Assembly: GCA_030058085.1 (NCBI GenBank)
Contig: JASGTU010000132.1
Coordinates: 1 to 47,944, forward strand
Origin: Chloroflexota bacterium
Lineage (GTDB): Bacteria > Chloroflexota > Anaerolineae > Caldilineales > Caldilineaceae
DNA length: 47,944 bases
Reading direction: 5' to 3'
Position 1 is the stretch's first letter; each line of letters begins with the position of its first letter. The notes under the pieces are model-generated. The model was not told the origin of the DNA, searched no databases, and saw nothing but the letters and a program-made list of their open reading frames with translations. The position numbers and the translations under genes are program-made. Positions 16,990 to 24,588 of the stretch are shown here, piece by piece.

Positions 16990-18000
16990 ATGCACGAGCG
17001 GATCGCTGCAGCCAAGCCGGCCTCGCGCGCGGCCAACGGAGCCGGTTGGCGCCGCCTGATCGGCATCCAGGAACTCGGCATCCTCGCCATCTTCCTCCTC
17101 TGGTGCACGTTCCTGAGCCTGACCACGACCACGTTCCTCACGCCCACGAACGTGTTCAACATGCTGCGGGCCTTCTCTTGGATCGCCATCGCCGCGTTCG
17201 GCGAATGCCTGGTCATCCTCACCGCGGGCATCGACCTCTCGGTCGGCTCCAACATGGCGCTGTCGGGCCTGGGCGCGGCGCTGCTGCTGACGTGGGGCGC
17301 GCCCGTCTGGCTAGCCGTGCTGGGCGGGATGCTCGTCGGCACGCTGGTAGGGCTTGTCAACGGGCTGCTGGTCACGCGCTTTCAACTGCCGGCCTTCATC
17401 GCCACCCTGGGCATGATGAGCATCGCCCGCGGCATCACCTACGGCGCAACCGGCGGTTGGCCCGTGCGCGGCCTGCCCAAGGAGTTCAACCGGCTGGGGC
17501 AATATGACCTGCCGGTCGGCGAATGGGGCGTTCCCGTTCCGGTGCTCGTCATGCTCGTGCTGGCTGTGTTCACCTCGATCTTCCTGGGCCGCACCACCAA
17601 CGGGCGGCACATCTACGCCGTGGGCGGCAACGAAGAGGCTGCCCGCGTCTCCGGCATCAACAACCGCCGCCTCAAGCTCCTCGTCTACACCGCTTGCGGC
17701 TTCTTCGCTGCTGCCGGCGGCATCCTCATGACCGCGCGCCTGGGCGTGGCCGCGCCCACCGCGGCCGACGGCTACGAACTGGACATCATCGCCGCGGTCG
17801 TAATCGGCGGCGTCAGCCTCTTCGGCGGCGAAGGCACCATCCTGGGCGTGCTCATCGGCGCCGCGCTCATGCAGACCATCCGCACCGGTCTGAACTTGCT
17901 CGGCTTCCCCACCTACTGGCAGCCGGCGGCTATCGGCGCCGTCATCATCTTCGCCATCATGTTCGACCGCTGGCAAAAGGGTCGCTCCATCCAAGCCTGA
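16990..18000 (+). CDS. Ribose-type ABC transporter permease
   Basis: A 336-residue RbsC/CUT2 membrane subunit. Hallmarks include [48 protein letters not shown] and [17 protein letters not shown] place the start at the ATG of [10 protein letters not shown] with CGGAG upstream. The in-frame extension back to 16879 would translate through both hairpins and gives a Cys-rich peptide with no family resemblance. It completes the second importer with the ATPase and binding protein upstream. Confidence 0.92.
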   Translation: MHERIAAAKPASRAANGAGWRRLIGIQELGILAIFLLWCTFLSLTTTTFLTPTNVFNMLRAFSWIAIAAFGECLVILTAGIDLSVGSNMALSGLGAALLLTWGAPVWLAVLGGMLVGTLVGLVNGLLVTRFQLPAFIATLGMMSIARGITYGATGGWPVRGLPKEFNRLGQYDLPVGEWGVPVPVLVMLVLAVFTSIFLGRTTNGRHIYAVGGNEEAARVSGINNRRLKLLVYTACGFFAAAGGILMTARLGVAAPTAADGYELDIIAAVVIGGVSLFGGEGTILGVLIGAALMQTIRTGLNLLGFPTYWQPAAIGAVIIFAIMFDRWQKGRSIQA

Positions 18001-18365
18001 AGCCCTGCGGCCCTCGCCCGATTCTGAACAGCTTACCGATTTTTCCAGCCACGAATTGATCGAATTCCACGAAGCGCTTAGGGGCCTATTCGTGGAATTC
18101 GTGGCGTATTGCTGTCTGCTTGCATGTTGGCTACGCAGTGTTACACCGTTGCGGCCAACTCGTCACGCGTCATCTGTCACGAGTCACGATAGACGGGCGA
18201 CTCATGTCTGCGGTTCTGTGCGCCCTTGCCGGCGACGCGGTTATCCTCCTGTTCAACAAACGCCGGGGCGCGCCGGAGGCAAGCGCTCTAATTTGCTTTT
18301 TGGCCGCCGGCAGTTAAAATAACGCGGAGATTCGCCCTTAATACTTGGATTCGCTCTAAATTACT
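18001..18365. other. Intergenic region with repeat and weak promoter
   Basis: The 365-base gap contains the AGCCACGAATT repeat copy (18047-18107) and repetitive GTCACG words near 18165-18195. A TAAAAT -10-like box at 18315 has TTGCTT 16 bases upstream. I see no convincing gene; the two short overlapping frames near 18056-18322 have no family features. Confidence 0.4.
18047..18107. repeat. AGCCACGAATT-type dispersed repeat, copy 1
   Basis: It starts AGCCACGAATTG. CGAATTCCACGAA (18061-18073) pairs perfectly with TTCGTGGAATTCG (18089-18101). A degenerate copy starting with the same 12 bases lies at 47036-47080. Confidence 0.6.
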
Positions 18366-18626
18366 ATGGCCGTTACCATTCAAGCGACCGGCATCCTCAA
18401 ACAACACATCGCGCCCGGCCTGACGTTGGACGGGGTGCGCACGGTAGGCGAAGCGGTCGCGCGGCTGGACCTGCCCGAAATGGGCGAGTTGATCTTGCTC
18501 GTCAATGGGCGCCCCGCCTATTGGGAAACGGCGCTAGCGGACGGTGATGTCCTCCATCTCGTCCCCGGCATCAGCGGCGGCAACCGCCGGCCTGCAACCG
18601 GACAGGAGCCGCCCGTCTATCGTTGA
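18366..18626 (+). CDS. MoaD/ThiS-like sulfur-carrier protein with C-terminal extension
   Basis: An 86-residue beta-grasp protein of the MoaD/ThiS type. These small carriers form a C-terminal thiocarboxylate after the final Gly-Gly and donate sulfur, for example to molybdopterin. The core ends DGDVLHLVPGISGG, the standard D(G)D-V-x-x-x-P-x-x-x-GG signature. Here Gly71-Gly72 is followed by 14 more residues (NRRPATGQEPPVYR), so the carrier would need trimming or a different chemistry. The gene sits 73 bases before an aldehyde ferredoxin oxidoreductase, which needs a tungsten-bis-pterin cofactor, so a cofactor role is a fair inference. No strong Shine-Dalgarno is visible. Confidence 0.8.
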   Translation: MAVTIQATGILKQHIAPGLTLDGVRTVGEAVARLDLPEMGELILLVNGRPAYWETALADGDVLHLVPGISGGNRRPATGQEPPVYR

Positions 18627-18699
18627 CTTACGCGCCCAGCCCGCTATTCGTCGCCTATCGCCAATTCGTCCCTCTATCGAATCGTAAGGAGATCGCTCT

Positions 18700-20628
18700 A
18701 TGCCTGTCGGAGGCACATGGGGAAAGCTGTTACACGTCGATCTGACCGACGGCCGTCATTGGATTGAGGAGCCGCCGGACGAGATCTATATCAAGCTGGT
18801 GGGCGGCCGCGGCCTGACGGCCTACCTGCTGCTGCGCGATTTGCCGGTGGGGGCGGACCCGCTGGGACCGGATAACCTGCTGATCTTCGCGCCCGGCGTC
18901 TTGCAAGGCTCGAACTTACCGGGCAGCGGGCGGCACGGCGTGGGCGGCAAAAGCCCGCTCACCGGCGCCATCGCCAGTTCTGAAGCGGGCGGCTGGTGGG
19001 GCCACGAGTTCAAGCGCGCCGGCTTCGACGCGCTCATCGTCCACGGCCAATCGCCTAAGCCCGTCTACTTGTGGATCCACGACGGCGAAGTCGAGATCCG
19101 CTCCGCCGAGCACCTGTGGGGCAAAGACACCGCAGACGTCGAGTGGGCCATTCAGGCCGAACTGGACGACAAGCGCATCCGCGTGGCCCAGTGCGGCATC
19201 GCCGGCGAGAACTTGGCGCTCTTCGCCAACGTGCTCAACGACATCAACCGCGCGGCCGGCCGCGGCGGCTTGGGCGCGGTGATGGGCAGCAAGCGGCTCA
19301 AGGCCGTGGCGACGCGCGGCACGCTGCGAGTCCCTGTGGCCGAACGCAGCCGCATCGGCGCCGTCTCCAAGTGGCTGGGCGACAATTACAAGACTCAAGC
19401 CGCCTGGGCTGTCGAAATCGGCACGCCGCGCAATGTCACGTCGCTGGGCGCGGCGAGCGCACTGCCCACCAATAACTTCGGCAAGGCCATGTTCGACGAG
19501 CGCGACCGGATCAGCGGCGAACTGATGCAGGAGACGATCCTCATCGGCCGCGATACCTGCCAGGTGTGCCCGATCACCTGCAAGCAGGTCGTCGAATACG
19601 AAGACGCCACTTTCGAGGGCAATCCCTACCTGCGTTCCGACTTCATCAACAAGCTCAAGGTCGACAAAGCCTACGGCGGCCCCGAGTACGAGACGCTGGG
19701 CAGCCTGGGCAGTGCATGCGGCGTCGACGACCTGATCGCCGTCGCCAAGGCCAACGAGTACACCGCCCGCTGGGGCATGGACTCGATCAGCCTGGGCATG
19801 ACCATCGCCTTTGTCATGGAGTGTTTCGAGAACGGCCTGCTCACGCCGGAGATGACCGGCGGCTTCAAGATCGGCTGGGGCGACGCCGCCGGCATGTTGG
19901 AGGCGATCGACCTGATCGCGCACCGTCGCGGCTTCGGCGACAAGATGGCCGAAGGCTCCAAGCGGTTGGCCAAGTGGATCGGCAACGGCGCCGAAGCCTA
20001 TCTGGTCGAGGTCAAGGGCCAAGAGCTGCCCATGCACGAGCCGCGCTTCAAGCACGCGCTCGGCGTCGGTTATGCCGTCGCCCCGGTCGGCGCCGACCAC
20101 ATGATGAACATGCACGACACGGCCTACGTCAGCCCAGGCGCGACCCTGGAGAAAGTGGCCGAAGTGCAGCGTTTCGAGCCGATGCCCGCCACCTACCTCG
20201 GACACGAGAAGATGGAGCTTTTCTACCACGAAGTCAACTGGAAGCATCTGCTGGACTGCGGCATCGTCTGCCACTTCCACCCCTACAACTACCGCCATGT
20301 CTCGGAAGCGCTGGCGGGCGTCACCGGGCACGACTACACCCCGCGCGAGATACTGACGGTGGGCGAGCGCGCCCAGACGCTCTGCCGCCTGTTCAACCTG
20401 CGCGAGGGCTTCTCGGCCGAGGACGACATCATGCCGCGCCGCGTGATGAAGGCCTTCAAGGAAGGCCCGCTGGCGGGCGTCGAGATTACCGAGGAAGCCT
20501 TCTTTACGGCGCGCAACTACTGGTACGGGCTGATGGGCTGGACACAGGCAGGCGTGCCCACGGCGGAACGGATCGAGAAGTTGGAGCTAAGCGACCTGCT
20601 GGAAGGCGTGCAGGTCGCCACGGCGTAA
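18700..20628 (+). CDS. Aldehyde ferredoxin oxidoreductase (tungsten enzyme)
   Basis: A 642-residue AOR-family oxidoreductase that oxidises aldehydes to acids with ferredoxin, using a tungsten-bispyranopterin and a 4Fe-4S cluster. The N-terminal domain starts GGTWGKLLHVDLTDG and carries GRGLTAYLL, GSGRHGVGGKSPLTG and GGWWGHEFK. Cluster ligands are C287-x2-C290-x3-C294 (CQVCPITC), with a fourth Cys at 520 or 524 (DCGIVC). AAGGAGATC lies before the ATG. It follows a MoaD-like gene. The close match in cluster spacing to the Pyrococcus enzyme supports the family; the physiological aldehyde is not known. Confidence 0.93.
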   Translation: MPVGGTWGKLLHVDLTDGRHWIEEPPDEIYIKLVGGRGLTAYLLLRDLPVGADPLGPDNLLIFAPGVLQGSNLPGSGRHGVGGKSPLTGAIASSEAGGWWGHEFKRAGFDALIVHGQSPKPVYLWIHDGEVEIRSAEHLWGKDTADVEWAIQAELDDKRIRVAQCGIAGENLALFANVLNDINRAAGRGGLGAVMGSKRLKAVATRGTLRVPVAERSRIGAVSKWLGDNYKTQAAWAVEIGTPRNVTSLGAASALPTNNFGKAMFDERDRISGELMQETILIGRDTCQVCPITCKQVVEYEDATFEGNPYLRSDFINKLKVDKAYGGPEYETLGSLGSACGVDDLIAVAKANEYTARWGMDSISLGMTIAFVMECFENGLLTPEMTGGFKIGWGDAAGMLEAIDLIAHRRGFGDKMAEGSKRLAKWIGNGAEAYLVEVKGQELPMHEPRFKHALGVGYAVAPVGADHMMNMHDTAYVSPGATLEKVAEVQRFEPMPATYLGHEKMELFYHEVNWKHLLDCGIVCHFHPYNYRHVSEALAGVTGHDYTPREILTVGERAQTLCRLFNLREGFSAEDDIMPRRVMKAFKEGPLAGVEITEEAFFTARNYWYGLMGWTQAGVPTAERIEKLELSDLLEGVQVATA

Positions 20629-20679
20629 GCAAGCGCCCGCGAGAGGGCCATAGGCAGGCCCTTCATACAGCAAAACCGG

Positions 20680-20720
20680 CGACGGTGCGGTCCATTATGC
20701 ACGAGAGGACCGCACCGTCG
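20680..20720. terminator. Terminator-like hairpin after the AOR gene
   Basis: CGACGGTGCGGTCC (20680-20693) pairs perfectly with GGACCGCACCGTCG (20707-20720) across 13 bases. No T-run follows, so it may be a weak terminator or a 3'-end stabiliser. Confidence 0.55.
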
Positions 20721-20748
20721 GCTGATCGGCGCGCGCAAACCCAACGCG

Positions 20749-20777
20749 TTGCGCCGCCCTCTGAGTTCTGTTATAGT
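20749..20777 (+). promoter_or_regulatory. Candidate promoter for the CUT1 sugar importer
   Basis: TTGCGC (20749-20754), a 17-base spacer and TATAGT (20772-20777). The -10 is good and the -35 weak. The leader would be about 175 bases. Confidence 0.4.
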
Positions 20778-20957
20778 AGCGTGTGGGCGGCGTAGACGTA
20801 TGTTGCTGTTCACGTTACGCCGCCGTGTCTTCCATATTGCTCACATCCTGCCAGCACGCCTCAAGCGGATGACGTTTCCGGCGCAACGGTTTATCCACGT
20901 CCAACATTTTCCATTTGTCACCCATTTGTCACACTGAATTAGGAGGAGACAGGCACC

Positions 20958-22355
20958 ATGAAACAAAAGAGTTGGCTGCTGTTCACCCTGCTGCTGATCG
21001 GCGCGCTGCTTACCACCATGTGCGCACCGGCCCCGGCGCCGGCCGCCGAGCCAGCGGCCCCGGCTGAAGAAGCCGCGCCTGCGGAAGAGGCTGCGGCTGA
21101 GGAGGCCGCCCCGGCAGAGGAAGCCGCGCCCGCCGGCGACGTCGTCGAGCTGCGCATGGCCTGGTATACCGACGGCAACGAAGACATCGTCATGCGCGAT
21201 CTGCTGGACCGCTTCGAGGCCGAGAACCCCGACATCAAAGTCGTTCTCGACACGGTCGCCTACCAGTCGATCCTGGAGAACCTGCCCATTCAGCTCGCCG
21301 CGGGAGAAGGCCCCGACATGGCCCGCGTCACCGACCTGGGCGGCTTAGCCAGATACTATCTGGACCTGCGACCCTATCTGAGCGACGCGGCATACTGGGA
21401 AGAGAACTTCGGGCCATTCCTGTCTTGGCTGCGCGTGCCCGGCAACACGGACGCCATCCACGGCTTCATGACCCAGTTGACCGTCACCGGCCCCTTCATT
21501 AACCGCACGCTCTTCGAGCAGGCCGGCGTCCCCGTGCCCAGCGACACGTCTGACCAGGTGACTTGGGAAGAATGGGCTGAGGCGACGCGCCAGGTCGCCG
21601 AAGCGACGGGCACGCCCTTTGCCATGGCGATGGACCGCAGCGGACACCGCTTCGCCGGCGCCGCCATCAGCATGGGCGCTCAAATCTTCGACGAAGAAGG
21701 CTACCCGGCCATCGCCGGTGACGAAGCGTTCCGCCACGCGGCCGAGATGCTCTTGCAGTGGCACGAAGACGGCACCATGATCCCCGACGTCTGGATCAGC
21801 TCCGGCGGCAGTTACGCCGCGGCGAATGAGCAGTTCATCAACGCCCAGGTCGTCATGTACGTGTCGGGCAGTTGGCAAATCGGTCAGTTCAACGAGAAGA
21901 TCGGCGACGCCTTCGACTGGTCCGCCGTGCCCAACCCGTGCGGCCCCGGCGGCTGCACCGGCGTTCCCGGCGGCGCAGCTCTGGTCGCCATCGCCGACAC
22001 GGAGCACCCCGAAGAGGTGGCGCGCGTGATGGAATATCTGTCCAGCGAGGAAATCCTGGCAGAGTTCTCGGCGCGCACGCTGTTCATCCCCGGCCATCTA
22101 GGCTTGGCGGAAACGGGCGTCGACTTCGACACCGACGTCCCCAGCGCCAAGGCTGCCCTGGACGTCTTCGCCGCCCAGGTTCCGCAGCTTAGCCCGATTG
22201 CCTACCAGTTCCAGGGCTACACCTATAACCGCGCCATCATGAACGCCACCACCGATCGCTTGGGGCAGGCGCTGGTTGGGGAGTTGACGCTGGACGAGAC
22301 GATGACGCGCATCCAGGAAGACATCGACGCGGCCATCGCCGAAGCGACGCAATAA
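20958..22355 (+). CDS. Sugar ABC transporter extracellular binding protein (family 1)
   Basis: A 465-residue binding protein of the MalE/UgpB-like family 1, serving a CUT1 importer of oligosaccharides or glycosides. The N-terminus is a lipoprotein-like signal ending LLTTMC with Cys22. The -1 Met is atypical for a lipobox. A Pro-Ala-Glu linker follows (to about 58), then VELRMAWYTDGNEDIVMRDLLDRFEAENP, the usual start of the fold. GGSWQIGQF and EEVARVMEYLSSEE are typical later elements. AGGAGGAG precedes the ATG. Two permease genes follow. The sugar is unknown. Confidence 0.9.
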   Translation: MKQKSWLLFTLLLIGALLTTMCAPAPAPAAEPAAPAEEAAPAEEAAAEEAAPAEEAAPAGDVVELRMAWYTDGNEDIVMRDLLDRFEAENPDIKVVLDTVAYQSILENLPIQLAAGEGPDMARVTDLGGLARYYLDLRPYLSDAAYWEENFGPFLSWLRVPGNTDAIHGFMTQLTVTGPFINRTLFEQAGVPVPSDTSDQVTWEEWAEATRQVAEATGTPFAMAMDRSGHRFAGAAISMGAQIFDEEGYPAIAGDEAFRHAAEMLLQWHEDGTMIPDVWISSGGSYAAANEQFINAQVVMYVSGSWQIGQFNEKIGDAFDWSAVPNPCGPGGCTGVPGGAALVAIADTEHPEEVARVMEYLSSEEILAEFSARTLFIPGHLGLAETGVDFDTDVPSAKAALDVFAAQVPQLSPIAYQFQGYTYNRAIMNATTDRLGQALVGELTLDETMTRIQEDIDAAIAEATQ

Positions 22356-22389
22356 CGCCCGCGGCCGGCAGTTAGCCGTAGGCGGCAAG

Positions 22390-22436
22390 AGGCTGCCGGC
22401 CCTGTGCGTGTTTTTTGCCCACAGGGCCGGCAGCCT
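22390..22436. promoter_or_regulatory. Hairpin between binding-protein and permease genes (operon 3)
   Basis: AGGCTGCCGGCCCTGTG (22390-22406) pairs perfectly over 17 bases with CACAGGGCCGGCAGCCT (22420-22436). The T6 run is in the loop, not after the stem. It ends 27 bases before the permease ATG. Confidence 0.8.
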
Positions 22437-22463
22437 TTACTTTCACAGGCGAGAGGATGCGCA

Positions 22464-23501
22464 ATGGAACAGATCGACACGCCGCGCCCCACAGCGCCGG
22501 CAGCCGGAATCGGCGAGTTGCTCGGCCGCGCCTTCTATGCGGCGTTCGGAGCGGTGATGAACACGCTGGACCTGGTCATGACGCCCATCCAGCGCGCCAT
22601 CGGCGTGCGCAACATGGCCTATCTCTTCGTGTTGCCCAATCTGTTGATCTTCGCCGTCTTCGTACTCGCCCCCATGCTGCTCAACTTCTACTACGCCATG
22701 ACGGGGGGCACCGCGCTCTTCCCGCAGGATCGTCCCTTTGTGGGCATGGCGAATTTCGGAACGCTCTTCGACTGCGGCAATTTCCTCGACCCGAACACCT
22801 GCCGCGAGGATCGCTTCTGGCGTGCGGTCTATAACACGGCTATCTTCGTCATATTCCAAGTGGGCGTCATGGTGCTGGTCTCGCTGATCACGGCGCTGGT
22901 CTTGAACCGCAAGATCAAGGCGCGCGGCTTCTTTCGCAGCGTCTATTTCTATCCCGTTCTGCTCTCGCCGGTCGTGGTCGCCCTCATCTGGAAGTGGATC
23001 CTGCAGCGCGACGGCGTGCTCAACGCCGCAGCCCTGGCGATGGGCTTCGAGCGCATTCCCTTTATGCTCAACGCCAACTGGACGACCATCTGGGTAATCG
23101 CCATCAGCATTTGGGCGCAGATGGGCTTCTATACGCTTATCCTATTGGCCGGTCTGCAGGCCATCCCCCGCGAGATGTACGAGGCGAGCGCCATCGACGG
23201 CGCGGGCAACTGGCACAGCTTCCGTTTTGTGACGCTGCCCCTGCTCATGCCGACCATGTTCGTCGTCCTGGTCCTCTCGCTGATCCGCGCCGTCCAGATC
23301 TTCGACCATATCTTCGTGCTCACCGCAGGCGGGCCGGGAACAGCCACGCTCTATCTCGTCCAATACATCTACAACACCGGCTTTTCCAACCAAGTGCAGC
23401 GGTTTGGCCTGGCCTCCGCGGCCTCGGTCGTGCTGGGCGTAACCTTACTCATCTTCACCCTGATCCAGTTGCGTCTCAGCCGTTCGTCCGACTCCACCTA
23501 A
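22464..23501 (+). CDS. Sugar ABC transporter permease, MalF/UgpA type
   Basis: A 345-residue CUT1 permease with about seven hydrophobic segments. The EAA loop reads EMYEASAIDGAGNWHSFRFVTLPLL, the docking site for the ATPase (I give it in parts: EMYEASAIDGAG then FRFVTLPLL). AYLFVLPNLLIF is the typical first core helix. The start is the ATG at 22464 with GAGAGG upstream. An in-frame ATG at 22404 would be inside the hairpin region and adds no family sequence. It pairs with the next gene to form the heterodimeric channel. Confidence 0.92.
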   Translation: MEQIDTPRPTAPAAGIGELLGRAFYAAFGAVMNTLDLVMTPIQRAIGVRNMAYLFVLPNLLIFAVFVLAPMLLNFYYAMTGGTALFPQDRPFVGMANFGTLFDCGNFLDPNTCREDRFWRAVYNTAIFVIFQVGVMVLVSLITALVLNRKIKARGFFRSVYFYPVLLSPVVVALIWKWILQRDGVLNAAALAMGFERIPFMLNANWTTIWVIAISIWAQMGFYTLILLAGLQAIPREMYEASAIDGAGNWHSFRFVTLPLLMPTMFVVLVLSLIRAVQIFDHIFVLTAGGPGTATLYLVQYIYNTGFSNQVQRFGLASAASVVLGVTLLIFTLIQLRLSRSSDST

Positions 23502-23515
23502 CGAGGGATTCGCCC

Positions 23516-24574
23516 ATGCTCTTTGCCAGCGTTGGAGACTTCATCACCCGCACACGCGGCCGCCGGCGCCTCGATACGTCGGACATCCTGACCTACCTTT
23601 ATCTAGCCTTCGGCACGCTGGTCATGTTCGGGCCAGTGTTGTGGCTCGTGCTCTCCTCGTTCAAGACGCCGGAGGCGCTGGTGCGCTTCCCGCCGCAGCT
23701 TCTGCCCTATGGCCAGGAGATGGCGCAGGTGGAGGGCTACGAAGACCCGCTGCCCCTCTTCTTGGTCACCCTCGAAGACGGCTCGCAGCGCCGCATGGCC
23801 CAGGTGCGCCGCGTAGGCCTCGAAGCGCAGATGACGGACCCGGACAATCCCGGCGAGATCGTGCCTGTTCCCATCGACCAGCGCGTGCCCATCGAACGCA
23901 TCCAGCTTGCCTGGTCGAATTACACCGAGCCGCTGGCGCGCTTCAACTTTTGGATCTATTTGCGCAACAGCGTCGTCGTCACCGTCGTCGCCACTGCCAT
24001 CACGCTGATCATCAACAGCATGGCGGCCTTTGCCCTAAGCAAGTACCGCTTCGCCGGCCGCGACGCCATCTTTCTGGTCATCATCAGCACGTTGATGATC
24101 CCCATTTCGGTCATTCTCGTGCCCGTCTTTCTGGTCATCACCCAAATCGGCTGGAACAACAACCTGTGGGGCGTCATCATCCCCGGCGCGGCCACGCCCA
24201 CCGGCGTCTTCCTGCTGCGCCAATATATGCTGACCCTGCCCGACGAACTGATCGACTCGGCCCGCATCGACGGGGCCAGCGAGTGGCGCATCTACTGGCA
24301 GATCATCCTGCCGTTGTCGGGGCCGGCCCTTGCGGTGCTAGCCATCTTCTCCGTCATGTGGCGTTGGAACGACTTCCTCTGGCCGCTGATCGTGCTCAGC
24401 CGCTCCGAGGTCTTTACGCTGCAAGTCGGCCTCCACGCCTTCCAGGGCGAGCTAAACGTCCAGTGGCATTACGTGCTCGCCATGACCGTCCTCACCCTGT
24501 TGCCCATCACCGTGGTGTTCGCCTTCCTGCAGCGCTTTATCACCACCGGCATCGCCACCACCGGGCTGAAATAG
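23516..24574 (+). CDS. Sugar ABC transporter permease, MalG/UgpE type
   Basis: A 352-residue CUT1 permease. The EAA motif is IDSARIDGASEWRIYWQIILP. A first transmembrane helix (about 26-46) ends in SSFKTPEAL. An extended loop of about 80 residues (about 50-135) then precedes the core helices, longer than in MalG-type proteins of enterics. The start ATG has GAGGG upstream and lies 14 bases after the previous stop. No cognate ATPase gene is in the window; such systems often share one MsmK-like ATPase. The nuclease-helicase gene begins 14 bases after the stop. Confidence 0.92.
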   Translation: MLFASVGDFITRTRGRRRLDTSDILTYLYLAFGTLVMFGPVLWLVLSSFKTPEALVRFPPQLLPYGQEMAQVEGYEDPLPLFLVTLEDGSQRRMAQVRRVGLEAQMTDPDNPGEIVPVPIDQRVPIERIQLAWSNYTEPLARFNFWIYLRNSVVVTVVATAITLIINSMAAFALSKYRFAGRDAIFLVIISTLMIPISVILVPVFLVITQIGWNNNLWGVIIPGAATPTGVFLLRQYMLTLPDELIDSARIDGASEWRIYWQIILPLSGPALAVLAIFSVMWRWNDFLWPLIVLSRSEVFTLQVGLHAFQGELNVQWHYVLAMTVLTLLPITVVFAFLQRFITTGIATTGLK

Positions 24575-24588
24575 CGCAGCGATACGCC

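Larger units (their letters stand above)
20629..20957. other. Intergenic region: hairpin and promoter
   Basis: The 329-base gap holds the long hairpin at 20680-20720 and a candidate promoter at 20749-20777. The leader that follows is T/C-rich and shows no gene. Confidence 0.5.

Noticed and set aside
18056-18322. Two overlapping small frames before the MoaD-like gene
   Set aside because: They start inside a dispersed repeat and lack domain features or good start signals.
23641-24588. In-frame upstream extension of the EndoQ-helicase fusion
   Set aside because: It lies inside the permease gene in another frame and has no protein-like features. EndoQ homologues begin at the MKLVADLHIHS equivalent.
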